From IMG/VR virus record IMGVR_UViG_3300042519_000334, positions 1 through 61,636 of that record: a DNA stretch of 61,636 nucleotides, one strand, 5' to 3'. Below, one piece after another: positions 26,534-34,457 of the stretch (positions are counted from its first letter, which is position 1; every line of letters begins with the position of its first letter). The notes beneath the pieces are model-generated. The model saw only the letters and a list, made by a program, of their open reading frames with translations. It was not told the DNA's origin and made no database searches. This stretch comes from a virus. The translations under genes were made by a program, and so were the position numbers.

Positions 26534-27346
26534 TTAGTATTTAGGTGACTGCTTGAAATTCTTACGAATGGTCTTAAGTGCCTCGTCTTTGTTGAAGCTC
26601 TTAAGTCTAGCGTTGGCTAGTCTTCTTTCGTTGTAGTATTCTTGTCTTGCACGTGCTTTCTCTCCGAGTGGCACGGTGTTTTTGCGCTCCACCAACCGAT
26701 AGTAGATGTATGAGCGCAGGGCAGGCTCTGCATAGATGTGTACTGATGGATTCGAGCTTCTAGCTTCGTCAGCTACGTACTCGATTACAACGAAGTCGAT
26801 GTTATCACCGACTGACAACTCGATTCTGTTCTGTTCGTTGTTAACTCTGTACTCGCCATTATAGTGTCCACCACCAAGTCCGTAAACGGCCCCGTATGAG
26901 TTATCGTACAGGAAGTTTCTAAAGATGTATTGGTCGTACCCCTTAACTGATTGAGTCAGTTCAATGGTACCCTTGTCATCTACCCTATCGTACACACCGT
27001 CTCCGTCAGTGTCAATGGGGTTGCCATTCGCATCATTTACGTAGACCTGCGAGTAGTTGATGTTCTTATTGTGACCGAAGATGTACACTAGGCCATCGCT
27101 TCCGACGTATCCAATCTTAACGATGTCAACGTAATCATCTGGGAGGTTAACAGTTCGGAGCGCAGAGTTTACTGGCAGCTTGATACTCTTAACGATTTTA
27201 AGCATATCAAACCCAAATTCACGCAAACCACGCAGAGCTAGGTTACGCACGAGGGTATCGGTAGCATCAGAGGCGAAATCGTCCTGTCCTACAGTTAAGA
27301 TGAAGTCATTAACTACTTCGTCGATGGTGATTAGATTCCTAGCCAT
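26534..27346 (-). CDS. putative head-tail connector / ring protein, 270 aa
   Basis: Helical N-terminus (TIDEVVNDFILTVGQDDF, ALRGLREFGFDMLKIV) followed by a strand block with VNLPDDYVDIVKIGY, a pattern of adaptor or tubular proteins that pack against the portal or nozzle. It contains a DTDGDGVYDRVDD loop resembling an EF-hand-like calcium loop (about 117-129). C-terminal helices are basic. It overlaps its upstream neighbour by one base. Role from gene order (capsid, connectors, nozzle). Confidence 0.6.
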   Translation of the reverse strand: MARNLITIDEVVNDFILTVGQDDFASDATDTLVRNLALRGLREFGFDMLKIVKSIKLPVNSALRTVNLPDDYVDIVKIGYVGSDGLVYIFGHNKNINYSQVYVNDANGNPIDTDGDGVYDRVDDKGTIELTQSVKGYDQYIFRNFLYDNSYGAVYGLGGGHYNGEYRVNNEQNRIELSVGDNIDFVVIEYVADEARSSNPSVHIYAEPALRSYIYYRLVERKNTVPLGEKARARQEYYNERRLANARLKSFNKDEALKTIRKNFKQSPKY

Positions 27347-28077
27347 TACTGCTTAGCTTGTTCAGATGATGCGTAAGTAAACATATCGGTGTCCTTAATG
27401 TTGATTCCAATCATCTTGGCTAGTTCCATTACTAACTGCGGAGTGTAGTGCTCCGGAAGCTCGAAGTCAACACTAGTAGATGCACTGAACACCTCTTTGT
27501 TGTCCACGACAGTGTAGCCAAATCTAGGGGTGAGTGCAGTCCTTGCTCCACTAATCGGACTAAGTCCCTCCGGTTGCTTGTAGTACTTAAGCTTAACCTT
27601 CTTGATGCTGGTAGGATATACCGTGATATCCTCAGACACTACAGCCACTGGATTATTCTCAGTAGGTCTAGACAGAGTGCTTCTGAAGATATATTCAGCC
27701 TTTAGCTCGTCATAGATGAGGTCAATTGGCGTTGAGGTCGTCTGACCTAAGATGAACGTACCAAACGTCTTCAGAGAGATGATACGAGCCAAATCAGCTG
27801 GCTTATCGAACACTCCGTCAGCTTGACTAATTGTTGCTTCCTTAGAGAAGAACGATAAGTCCTCCCTCAACTGCTTGCTTAGTGCAAGGTCGCGATGCCC
27901 GTCGATGCCTCTGCTTTTAGCAGTTGCTGACAGCGAATTCTTAGAGAATAGACTGTTGAACACGTTCTGCTGAGCCAACGCGGCGAACGCATTGAAGGTT
28001 GACGGAGTGACGAACCCTCGCTCGTCTTTGTTCGCCAAATCCTTCAAAGTAGAATATACTGTGTAGACGCTAGCCAT
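27346..28077 (-). CDS. putative head-tail adaptor / structural protein, 243 aa
   Basis: Begins MASVYTVYSTLKDLANKDERG and ends with LPEHYTPQLVMELAKMIGIN. This combination of an N-terminal helical segment, a central strand region and a C-terminal LPEH helix recurs in structural proteins beside the major capsid gene in Bacteroidota phages. Probably a connector or ring component, but I cannot assign a specific position in the virion. It starts a transcript: a -7 box lies 17 nt upstream and a terminator just before that. Confidence 0.55.
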   Translation of the reverse strand: MASVYTVYSTLKDLANKDERGFVTPSTFNAFAALAQQNVFNSLFSKNSLSATAKSRGIDGHRDLALSKQLREDLSFFSKEATISQADGVFDKPADLARIISLKTFGTFILGQTTSTPIDLIYDELKAEYIFRSTLSRPTENNPVAVVSEDITVYPTSIKKVKLKYYKQPEGLSPISGARTALTPRFGYTVVDNKEVFSASTSVDFELPEHYTPQLVMELAKMIGINIKDTDMFTYASSEQAKQ

Positions 28078-28094
28078 TATACGATGTTTATGTG

Positions 28095-28102
28095 CAAATA
28101 TA
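28095..28102 (-). promoter_or_regulatory. late promoter -7 box upstream of the connector genes
   Basis: TATATTTG on the minus strand, followed by CACATAAAC. The same extended sequence (GGTATATTTGCACATAAAC) occurs upstream of the portal gene (45914-45921), indicating a conserved late promoter. Confidence 0.6.
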
Positions 28103-28106
28103 CCAA

Positions 28107-28133
28107 TAAAAAAGGGGCCACTCTCGTAGCCCC
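28107..28133 (-). terminator. intrinsic terminator after the 279-aa capsid-associated gene
   Basis: On the minus strand: GGGGCTAC-GAGA-GTGGCCCC (8 bp, GNRA tetraloop) at 28133-28114, then a run of six T. It isolates the capsid transcript from the connector/tail transcript, whose promoter follows immediately. Confidence 0.9.
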
Positions 28134-28156
28134 CATACTATCAAGCAGTTAAGACA

Positions 28157-28996
28157 TTAGCCCAAGCGCTCGAGTCTGTTTAAGACTTCATCGTAAATCG
28201 GTGCGCCCTTCTCTGTCATACAGTAGCGGGTGAGCACGTCAGTCGGCTCCTGACCAGCAGGTGCAGTAATGATAAGACGGTTGGTGTCAAACCAGTAGAT
28301 TCCGTCTGGACGCTCACGAAGGATTTGGAAGTCGATAGCTTGGCGAATAGCTGAGCGAATCTTAACCATCGGATTGTCAAACATCTCAATGAACGCTTTG
28401 GGGTTAACCTTGGCCTCAGTTAGAAGCTCACGGCGAATCTCCTGATTGCGCTGCTCGATGTTAATACCTAAGTATATAGCAACAGGAAGCAGTTCATCAA
28501 TGCTCTTATCTCTAACTAGTGAGATAGCATCGTGAAGCAAGAACTCCTTGTCGAGGTCATCTTCTGCCTTCTTGCTGGTGTCAACCGCAAAGAATACGTT
28601 GCCTCCGTTTGACTTATTGTCTGGGTGTGCATCCAAGTAATCCTGAAGATTAGGCTTGTTTGCTGGAACTGCTAAATATCCATCACGGAAGACAATGTGG
28701 TCACGCATTGCGTTGATTGATTGTGCATCCACATAGATAGACGGCTCATTCGGGCAGTAGCGGATAGCACGAACTGTGTCCTTCTCTGAGTCGTAGATTG
28801 TGATGTTGTTTTGGTTCAGCTTGAACCAGATGCCTCCTCCAGTTACAACGGAGTAGACCTTTTGTTTTCTGCCCTCATTTTGTTTCTCTAACTGACGCTT
28901 AGGACGGTATGAGGTTGCAGCGGGTGCAGGTACTGCGGTGATGTTTTCTGGTGCTTCGAGGATAGCTTCCTCTCGGCGAATTGCTGGACGTGCCAT
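28157..28996 (-). CDS. capsid-associated hypothetical protein, 279 aa
   Basis: The first 50 residues are disordered and Ala/Pro/basic-rich (MARPAIRREEAILEAPEN...). A compact domain follows with GGGIWFKLNQNNITIYD (about 53-70) and an alpha-rich C-terminus (HDAISLVRDKSIDELLPVAI). No enzyme motif. It lies immediately downstream of the major capsid gene, behind a terminator, suggesting a head-completion or decoration protein made at a different level from the capsid. The family is familiar from other environmental phages, but I know no function for it. Confidence 0.55.
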   Translation of the reverse strand: MARPAIRREEAILEAPENITAVPAPAATSYRPKRQLEKQNEGRKQKVYSVVTGGGIWFKLNQNNITIYDSEKDTVRAIRYCPNEPSIYVDAQSINAMRDHIVFRDGYLAVPANKPNLQDYLDAHPDNKSNGGNVFFAVDTSKKAEDDLDKEFLLHDAISLVRDKSIDELLPVAIYLGINIEQRNQEIRRELLTEAKVNPKAFIEMFDNPMVKIRSAIRQAIDFQILRERPDGIYWFDTNRLIITAPAGQEPTDVLTRYCMTEKGAPIYDEVLNRLERLG

Positions 28997-29032
28997 ATTG
29001 AATAGAATTAAAGCATTAAAAAGAAAGGGCTA

Positions 29033-29052
29033 GGGGGGCCCGAAGACCCCCC
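29033..29052 (-). terminator. strong terminator after the major capsid gene
   Basis: Minus strand GGGGGGTC-TTCG-GGCCCCCC (29052-29033), an 8-bp stem with a UUCG tetraloop, followed by CCCTTTCTTTTT. It would limit transcription past the capsid gene. Confidence 0.85.
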
Positions 29053-29069
29053 GTCCCTTAACCTATTGA

Positions 29070-30410
29070 TTAGGCCTTCTTGAGAAGCACGTGGCGGTTA
29101 GCGCCGCGAGTTACAAGAGCGATTTCAGACAGGTAGTTGAACTGAACCAAGTCTTTGGTGTCGTTCGAAGCTCCCATAAATGAGCCAGTCAACCAGTGGT
29201 GCATCTCACGGCTAACACCGTTAGTTGCCTTGTAGTTGATTTCCAATGAAGGATTGCGGTCGCCCGACTTGGGGTCAACTACAGTCGCCATAGGAATAGC
29301 AACACCAGCGAAGTTAGCTTCAGCCAACAAAGTGGGGTCGTTCAGAAGCTTCCAATCGTGCTTGTGGAAGGTGTAACCACCACGGCCGAATGATTTGAAG
29401 CCAAGCTTGATAGCCATATCAGCACTGTTATTGAATGCTCCGAATTGCGTAGCAACACCAGCAGTCAATGAGTTACCTACACCCTTGGCGACTAAGTCGT
29501 CAATCAATAGGTCTTGCGTGCGGTCAACGTACAGAGCGTACTCGGGAGAAGCACCCTGCTTGTCAAGCTCCTTGATGATGAGGTCAAGGTCAGACAACTC
29601 AGTGATGTAACCATTGGTAACCAAACCACGATTCTCGATAGCGGCGAAGTAACCTTCAGAACCTTCTACAGATACGTTAGCGGTGTTAGTAACCTTCTGG
29701 CCCAACAACATCATCATCTCACGCTTGTCGAGGAAGCGCTGACGAGTGTCGGCCTCACCCTTCATAAACCAACGGTAATCACCATTGCCGAGGTCAATCC
29801 ATCCGAGGTTGGTAGCCTGTGAGCCGGTCACCTTGAAGATTTCCTTAACAATCATATATGGGTTAGTGCGCTTAACCACGTTAGACTCGAGGTACTCGGT
29901 CGGTTGGTCAGTGCCCTGTCCGTACAGGTTACCGATGATAGGAAGCTCGTACGTGCCAATAGCGATAACTGACAGGTTAGCATCTTCCAAGTTAGCAACA
30001 GTGAAGCTGGTAGTTCCAGTGATAGCGGTAACGATAGCACGCTCCTTGCCACCAAGCAGAACAACGTCGTTCAAGCGAACAACAACAGGCTGAGAACCGA
30101 AGGCAATAACCATCGTCTTTCCAGCAGTCGTAGCAGCAGCAAGAACTACTTTCTGGTTTTGGTGCAGGCGAACTTCTTCCCACCACTGAACTTGGTCAGC
30201 AGTTCCTGCGCTTTTAACAGCTCCTACCATCTGGAGGAAGCCAGTGATGCCTTGTGCACCGAAAGCCTTTACAAGGGCGTCGCGGTTGTCGGGCTTGTTA
30301 ACCTCGTTGAAGTAGTCACCAAGAGCGACGTACTTAGCAGGGTCAAGACGCTTTACAGCGTTTGCTCCAGAGAAAAAAGTTCCCTGAGTAGCAGAAGTCA
30401 TATTTGCCAT
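29070..30410 (-). CDS. major capsid protein
   Basis: 446 aa. Identified mainly by context and form: it follows an acidic scaffold-like gene, has the length of HK97-fold capsid proteins, ends at a strong terminator, and has an even alpha/beta composition with a capsid-like N-arm (MANMTSATQGTFFSGANAVK), a long helical segment (RQRFLDKREMMMLLGQKV) and a C-terminal strand region (YLSEIALVTRGANRHVLL). HK97 fold is an inference. It assembles the procapsid around the scaffold encoded immediately upstream. Confidence 0.8.
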   Translation of the reverse strand: MANMTSATQGTFFSGANAVKRLDPAKYVALGDYFNEVNKPDNRDALVKAFGAQGITGFLQMVGAVKSAGTADQVQWWEEVRLHQNQKVVLAAATTAGKTMVIAFGSQPVVVRLNDVVLLGGKERAIVTAITGTTSFTVANLEDANLSVIAIGTYELPIIGNLYGQGTDQPTEYLESNVVKRTNPYMIVKEIFKVTGSQATNLGWIDLGNGDYRWFMKGEADTRQRFLDKREMMMLLGQKVTNTANVSVEGSEGYFAAIENRGLVTNGYITELSDLDLIIKELDKQGASPEYALYVDRTQDLLIDDLVAKGVGNSLTAGVATQFGAFNNSADMAIKLGFKSFGRGGYTFHKHDWKLLNDPTLLAEANFAGVAIPMATVVDPKSGDRNPSLEINYKATNGVSREMHHWLTGSFMGASNDTKDLVQFNYLSEIALVTRGANRHVLLKKA

Positions 30411-30435
30411 TTTAGTATATGTTAGGCGTTAGACG

Positions 30436-31611
30436 TTAAAATCGAAATCGCATCATTGAGTCAGACTCTCCGATGATTTGGCGAAGCTGCTCCTCTACAT
30501 TGTTACCCGACTGTACGTTTCCTACGTTAGGTGTATTCACCTTCACGTTTGCGGCAGTCTCTACAACCTTGCGCTGTCCATCGCTCATACCTTGCTGATA
30601 AACAGCCTTGACAATTTCGTCAATGTTATCAACTACAGTACGATGCATATTGAACATCTCGTGGTTCCAGCTTCCGTCGCGGTCGACATACTGGTCAAAG
30701 TAACTCTCTAGATTAGCGTTTTTAGATTTGAGTGTCTCACGATACTTGTCGCCAAGTCCGAAGGTAAATGTCTTCTCGCCCGGAAGCTCGAAATCAATAC
30801 CGTCAAGAGCGTCAGCTTCTTGCATCATAGTAGATACCCACTGCTCGTCAACAAACGATTCGACTTGCGGCTCTTGCCCAGCAGTCCTTTCGACTGGCTT
30901 GAGGTAGTTGCTGCGTAGCCCATCAATCTGCTTTCTAGCGTTACCTGCGTCAATCTTTAGCTGAAGGGTCGCCATCTTCTGCTCCTTCTCATCTAGGAAT
31001 TCGCTGTCAGTCTTGTACTTCGCCGATACAAGCATTTCAACTTCATCCCGTGACAAGTCTGGAAAGTCGTTCTGCATCTGGAGCTTCACTACTGATAAGT
31101 CGTCCATTTCAGACGGATTCAGTGACTGGTATAAGAACCAATCTTGTGGGTCGCGGCCAGTTTCTTGAACAAACTTCAGAATAGGCTCAAGCCTCTCATC
31201 GATTGTCGCTGGTTGTTCTAAACGTGCGAGGATGCTATCCAAGTCAAGACCTACCTGCTCCTGCAAGTAAGAATTGACGAACTGGTTAACCTCCTCGTCC
31301 GTGAGTTCGTCGGTGGTTGATTCGTCAGAATCTCCCGTGTCTTGCTGACGATATACGTACCTACTGTCATCAGTTGGTTCTGAGTCGTCGGTAGCGACGG
31401 GCTCAGTTGGTTCTGATGGTTCGGTAACGCTTTGGTCAGCGGTAGAACCTTCGTTGCTGTCATCGGTAGCAACGTCACCGTTTGTGTTATCGGGCTCGAC
31501 AATTGTCGGCTCGATTGGTTGTTGGTCCTGAGAAGGCTCAGCGGGTTGGTCAACAATGTTGAGACCCATATCCCTCACAAGGTCCTCAAGGCTTGAAATA
31601 CCATCGGCCAT
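30436..31611 (-). CDS. scaffolding protein
   Basis: 391 aa, highly acidic and low-complexity in the first 110 residues (repeats of PSQDQQP, VATDDS, EPTDDS), then helical with a coiled segment (KEQKMATLQLKIDAGNARKQI) and a C-terminal helical, slightly basic end (EEQLRQIIGESDSMMRFRF) of the kind that binds the capsid shell. This composition, directly before the major capsid gene, is the typical scaffold signature. A -7 box TAATTTTG lies 24 nt upstream. Confidence 0.75.
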   Translation of the reverse strand: MADGISSLEDLVRDMGLNIVDQPAEPSQDQQPIEPTIVEPDNTNGDVATDDSNEGSTADQSVTEPSEPTEPVATDDSEPTDDSRYVYRQQDTGDSDESTTDELTDEEVNQFVNSYLQEQVGLDLDSILARLEQPATIDERLEPILKFVQETGRDPQDWFLYQSLNPSEMDDLSVVKLQMQNDFPDLSRDEVEMLVSAKYKTDSEFLDEKEQKMATLQLKIDAGNARKQIDGLRSNYLKPVERTAGQEPQVESFVDEQWVSTMMQEADALDGIDFELPGEKTFTFGLGDKYRETLKSKNANLESYFDQYVDRDGSWNHEMFNMHRTVVDNIDEIVKAVYQQGMSDGQRKVVETAANVKVNTPNVGNVQSGNNVEEQLRQIIGESDSMMRFRF

Positions 31612-31635
31612 AATAAGTTGAATTAAAGTTCGTTA

Positions 31636-31643
31636 CAAAATTA
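31636..31643 (-). promoter_or_regulatory. late promoter -7 box upstream of scaffold and capsid
   Basis: TAATTTTG on the minus strand, 24 nt before the scaffold start at 31611. It fits TAnnTTTG; no -33 match is obvious. Confidence 0.5.
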
Positions 31644-31665
31644 TCGAGACTATCTCACGCTAAAG

Positions 31666-31697
31666 TTTGCATATGTGAAAACTTATTCGTATATTTG
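31666..31697 (+). promoter_or_regulatory. promoter of the secreted-protein moron
   Basis: TTTG (31666-31669), 20-nt spacer, TATATTTG (31690-31697). The upstream 16-mer GCTAAAGTTTGCATAT is identical to that of the promoter at 53182, pointing to one common regulator or origin. It drives a rightward gene inside the leftward block. Confidence 0.8.
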
Positions 31698-31715
31698 ACT
31701 CAACAATTAAATCTA

Positions 31716-32045
31716 ATGAATATGAAAAACGCTCTTTTAACCGTCCTAGTAGCCCTATCTACTTCTGTTTTTGCTCAAGAAGCACCTACTGTGTTTCAAG
31801 GTGAAACATTTGAAAGATTAAGCGATAATCTTATTGTTTTCACAGAGAATGACGGCCGCATCTACTCAAAAATATCAGAATGCGAAGTGATTGAAACCAA
31901 AAAGTTTAAAAGACATCACTTAGTAGCTGAAACTCGAGTTATTGGTGGAGTAACTGTTGTAACGGTGATTGACACAAAAACTGGAGGCAATCCACTAGTC
32001 TTTAAATACTCTCACTACGTGGGTGAAAAAAAGAAAGGGGCTTAG
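31716..32045 (+). CDS. secreted moron-like protein, 109 aa
   Basis: Signal peptide MKNALLTVLVALSTSVFA followed by QEAPTV (cleavage after VFA), then about 90 residues of beta-rich mature protein (GETFERLSDNLIVF, HHLVAETRVIGGVTVVTVID) and a Lys-rich tail. Predicted periplasmic or exported. It is transcribed against the surrounding structural genes from its own promoter and ends in its own terminator, the architecture of a moron. A role at the host envelope, such as superinfection exclusion, is possible but unproven. ATG at 31716; 31722 is also possible. Confidence 0.7.
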   Translation: MNMKNALLTVLVALSTSVFAQEAPTVFQGETFERLSDNLIVFTENDGRIYSKISECEVIETKKFKRHHLVAETRVIGGVTVVTVIDTKTGGNPLVFKYSHYVGEKKKGA

Positions 32046-32056
32046 GCCCCTTTTTT
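32037..32056. terminator. terminator closing the moron (works on both strands)
   Basis: GGGGC-TTAG-GCCCC (32037-32050) followed by six T on the plus strand. On the minus strand the same stem is followed by a T-rich run, so it would also stop the leftward transcript from the 32059 gene. The stop codon of the moron lies in the stem. Confidence 0.85.
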
Positions 32057-32058
32057 AT

Positions 32059-32394
32059 TTACATTACTTTCTTAATCGTCTTTGGCTTGATTGCCGCATA
32101 CTTCCCGTGGTATTCTTCGGTTGATGCTGGTGTCTGAGTTTTACCCATTCCTCCAACAGCTTCTTGCTTAGCAGCCTTTAGGTTCGCTGCAATCTTTGCT
32201 TTCTGACGATATTCCTCGGTAGCTTGACCACTAGTGGCTCTCATATTTGGTTTACCTCCAGATGCTACAGCAACTTTATTAGCTTCTTTTGTAGCCGCCA
32301 CTTCTTTAGCGTACATTTCTTTTCTTCGTTGAGCTTTAACTTCTGCCTCAACTCTAGGTCCTTTGCCGCCTTCGGCGTATTTTCTTGCTTTCAT
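32059..32394 (-). CDS. small basic protein, 111 aa
   Basis: Very basic and Ala/Lys-rich (MKARKYAEGGKGPRVEAE..., YRQKAKIAANLKAAKQEA), largely helical, without hydrophobic segments. No family recognised. It lies at the end of the lysis/structural cluster with its own -7 box (16 nt upstream) and ends just before the terminator shared with the moron. It could bind DNA or RNA or be a minor head protein. Confidence 0.6.
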   Translation of the reverse strand: MKARKYAEGGKGPRVEAEVKAQRRKEMYAKEVAATKEANKVAVASGGKPNMRATSGQATEEYRQKAKIAANLKAAKQEAVGGMGKTQTPASTEEYHGKYAAIKPKTIKKVM

Positions 32395-32410
32395 CGTTAG
32401 AAACTTTGTA

Positions 32411-32418
32411 CAAATATA
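32411..32418 (-). promoter_or_regulatory. late promoter -7 box upstream of the 111-aa basic protein
   Basis: TATATTTG on the minus strand, 16 nt before the start codon at 32394. Confidence 0.5.
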
Positions 32419-32430
32419 GAAATCAATCAG

Positions 32431-32715
32431 TTACCACTTCACGCGGTCAGCCCAGTAGGCTGCACTCATCTTACCCTTAGCGATGTTCTTAGCGTGACGT
32501 GCCTTAAAGCTAGCACGCTTCTTAGCTCTAGCAGCAGTAGGATTACTCTCGGTTACGGTATCAGCACCCTTCTCTCCGAAACGGATGAGCTTAGTCTTAT
32601 TCCCGTCCTTAGCTAATACGATGTGAGACTTCTTAGGATGTGAAGGCGTTGCCTTTGCCTTATTGACGCCAGCAAGGCTGTGCTTCTTAATTAGGCTCTT
32701 TACTCTATTGTCCAT
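32431..32715 (-). CDS. small basic phage protein, 94 aa (SHIVLAKDGNKTKLIRFG family)
   Basis: The core SHIVLAKDGNKTKLIRFGEK plus the tail KRASFKARHAKNIAKGKM then SAAYWADRVKW is a family I recognise from many marine and freshwater phages, sometimes annotated as a DUF; no function is established. Strongly basic, probably DNA-associated. Overlaps its upstream neighbour by one base, so it is translated with the spanin-like and membrane proteins before it. Confidence 0.75.
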   Translation of the reverse strand: MDNRVKSLIKKHSLAGVNKAKATPSHPKKSHIVLAKDGNKTKLIRFGEKGADTVTESNPTAARAKKRASFKARHAKNIAKGKMSAAYWADRVKW

Positions 32716-33026
32716 TACTTACGCATTTTAAGCGCTTGATTTTCTCGCTCAAGGAAGTCAACCTTGACACGAAGCGAGTGAACTTCAGCAGTTAGGTCTA
32801 ATACTTTTTGACGTAGCTCGTCTTTCTCGTCTGCGGCTCTTGCTAGCAATTCCTCTAGGTTTCTTACTCGGTTCTTAAGGTCGTCACGGTACAGATGAGT
32901 GTCGCTATTGAACATCTCTTCTTTGCGCTCCTCAGCACGCATCTTCATCTTGTTGGTGTAAAACTGAAATGCCGCACCAGAGCCTAGTACGGTTACGATA
33001 GTGATTGCGATATTAGCAAAGTCCAT
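32715..33026 (-). CDS. membrane-anchored coiled-coil protein, 103 aa
   Basis: N-terminal transmembrane helix (IAITIVTVLGSGAAFQFY, about 5-22), then about 75 residues of continuous coiled coil (KNRVRNLEELLARAADEKD, LRVKVDFLERENQALKM). This resembles an inner-membrane spanin subunit, but its context next to the holin candidate would equally fit a holin antagonist. A separate u-spanin candidate exists at 11528, so its role is open. One-base overlaps on both sides. Confidence 0.6.
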   Translation of the reverse strand: MDFANIAITIVTVLGSGAAFQFYTNKMKMRAEERKEEMFNSDTHLYRDDLKNRVRNLEELLARAADEKDELRQKVLDLTAEVHSLRVKVDFLERENQALKMRK

Positions 33027-33442
33027 TACTTAGTGCTGTATTTCTTTTTGAGTTCTTCAAGGTGTTTCTGGTTCTCCACACGGATGATGTTCCAAGCAGA
33101 GAAGATAAGTACTAGTACCCAACCCATATTAGAGCCGTGTAGCATTCCTTCCATAAAGTAATTTAGAACAGTTGCTACAGCAACCAAGAACGCAATCTTT
33201 ACAGCTAGCAGTCGAACCTTAAGGTCTCCGCTCCAAAGAACAGCATAGCCCTGATAAACTCCGCAGGCCATTGAGAAGAAGCACAGACTCGGTGAAGAGA
33301 ACATCTCCGTCCATAGGGCAACAGGTAAGATGAACGTGTGAAGAACAGACGTAAACACTTCATTTGGCTCGCTGTCGCTGTACTTGAATATGCTTACGAC
33401 TCTCTTTAGACCTTTCTCTTCCATCACGTCTGCTATGTGCAT
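33026..33442 (-). CDS. integral membrane protein, 138 aa
   Basis: About four hydrophobic segments (VLHTFILPVALW, SLCFFSMACGVYQGYAVLW, LLAVKIAFLVAVATVLNYF, MGWVLVLIFSAWNIIRV) with a charged Lys-rich C-terminus. No recognised family. Located between the holin candidate and the coiled-coil membrane protein, so probably part of the lysis cassette, perhaps a second holin or antiholin. Confidence 0.6.
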   Translation of the reverse strand: MHIADVMEEKGLKRVVSIFKYSDSEPNEVFTSVLHTFILPVALWTEMFSSPSLCFFSMACGVYQGYAVLWSGDLKVRLLAVKIAFLVAVATVLNYFMEGMLHGSNMGWVLVLIFSAWNIIRVENQKHLEELKKKYSTK

Positions 33443-33445
33443 TTG

Positions 33446-33664
33446 TTATTTTTTAGCGAATTTTTCGATTGCTGTTCCGAAGAACATAGCGATTGTGATG
33501 TATTCCACTGCTTCGACAAGCTCCTTGCTCGGTGCAATGTCTTTCGGACTGAAGCTGTTTGCCACAAGTGTACCGAACAGAACGATAGCCCCAAGAATCC
33601 CAATGACTCTTTTTGAGGACACCTCATCGCCAACACCCATAAGCTTAGTCATCCACTCCTTCAT
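33446..33664 (-). CDS. holin candidate
   Basis: 72 aa with two hydrophobic helices (VIGILGAIVLFGTLVANSF and AVEYITIAMFFGTAIEKF), a short loop, a basic amphipathic N-terminus (MKEWMTKLMG) and a Lys-rich C-terminus: a class II-like holin. Start at 33664: the frame is open to 33682, but the promoter -7 box TATTTTTG lies at 33676-33669, four bases before this ATG, predicting a leaderless mRNA. First gene of a lysis-type cluster; the endolysin amidase is encoded far upstream at 51344. Confidence 0.65.
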   Translation of the reverse strand: MKEWMTKLMGVGDEVSSKRVIGILGAIVLFGTLVANSFSPKDIAPSKELVEAVEYITIAMFFGTAIEKFAKK

Positions 33665-33668
33665 AGCA

Positions 33669-33676
33669 CAAAAATA
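33669..33676 (-). promoter_or_regulatory. late promoter -7 box of the holin cluster (leaderless type)
   Basis: TATTTTTG on the minus strand, then TGCT and the ATG at 33664. It directly follows the terminator of the preceding transcript. Confidence 0.55.
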
Positions 33677-33689
33677 AGCCAAAAAGAAA

Positions 33690-33705
33690 AGCCCCGTAAG
33701 GGGCT
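33690..33705 (-). terminator. intrinsic terminator after the 92-aa coiled-coil gene
   Basis: Minus strand AGCCCC-TTAC-GGGGCT (33705-33690) followed by TTTCTTTTT. It separates the fibre-associated genes from the lysis cluster. Confidence 0.85.
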
Positions 33706-33729
33706 CTCTATCAGTAAGTTGTGGGAGAA

Positions 33730-34008
33730 TTACTTTACAACTTTCAGCTCTGGGGTAGCCTCTTGCTCTGAAACGGTGAACTCACCAGTCTCAAGGTTCA
33801 AGGTTCCGTGGCCGTGTTCGGCAGCGAGTTCCTGCATCAAAGCTTGAATCTCCTCACCGCTGGCACGCAGTTCGGTGACGAGGGTCTCCTGACGTGCTGC
33901 GAGGTCTTTCTCGCTTACGTACAGAGCGCCAAGCTCCATTTGGATTTGCTGTTGTTTAGCACGCACTTCACGTGCCTTCGTAAGTTGGTCTTCAGAAATC
34001 TGAGCCAT
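33730..34008 (-). CDS. coiled-coil hypothetical protein, 92 aa
   Basis: Helical and Glu/Gln-rich for residues 5-65 (LTKAREVRAKQQQIQMELGA, LRASGEEIQALMQELAAEHG), with a short beta tail (GTLNLETGEFTVSEQ). No membrane segment. Similar short coiled-coil proteins accompany fibre genes as chaperones or minor virion proteins; here only the context supports that. Confidence 0.6.
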   Translation of the reverse strand: MAQISEDQLTKAREVRAKQQQIQMELGALYVSEKDLAARQETLVTELRASGEEIQALMQELAAEHGHGTLNLETGEFTVSEQEATPELKVVK

Positions 34009-34039
34009 AGTAAATGAAATTAGAGTTAGTGATTAAAAT

Positions 34040-34420
34040 CTAGCAGTCTACAGCGTCCTCGTATCCAGCTTGAGCCTTAAGGTGGCTGTAGGCTTGAACG
34101 AGGATGTCGGCAGCTTCAGCTTCAAGGCTAGGCTCGAAGTTGAAGTGGGTGCGGTAGATGGGCTCTGCGTGTGCTTCACGGGTAACTTCCGATGCGTAGG
34201 TAGCTACTTCGAAGTGGCAGAAGTTCTTCTTAACCCAAGCTTCTACTGGAGCGACAGCTACAGGAGGTACAGGGTTTCCTTCCTCATCAACTGCGGGTGC
34301 AGTAGGGGTAGGGTAAGTGTAAGTCTTTTGGTCGGTAGACTCGTACGTAAGACGGGTTACCTTGTGGTAGGCATCGGAGAAAGTGATTCCGAACTTATCT
34401 ACAGTTGCGATTACAGCCAT
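34040..34420 (-). CDS. hypothetical virion-associated protein, 126 aa
   Basis: Mostly beta (MAVIATVDKFGITFSDAYHK), with a Pro/Val-rich insert (PTPTAPAVDEEGNPVPPVAV) and an acidic helix (LEAEAADILVQAYSHLKAQA). No family recognised. It has a -7 box 21 nt upstream and lies directly after the fibre genes, so a fibre accessory role is the simplest guess. Confidence 0.55.
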   Translation of the reverse strand: MAVIATVDKFGITFSDAYHKVTRLTYESTDQKTYTYPTPTAPAVDEEGNPVPPVAVAPVEAWVKKNFCHFEVATYASEVTREAHAEPIYRTHFNFEPSLEAEAADILVQAYSHLKAQAGYEDAVDC

Positions 34421-34441
34421 TGTGATTACTAATTAGTTGGA

Positions 34442-34449
34442 CAAATATA
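34442..34449 (-). promoter_or_regulatory. late promoter -7 box downstream of the fibre genes
   Basis: TATATTTG on the minus strand, 21 nt before the start at 34420. Confidence 0.5.
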
Positions 34450-34457
34450 CGAAAAGA

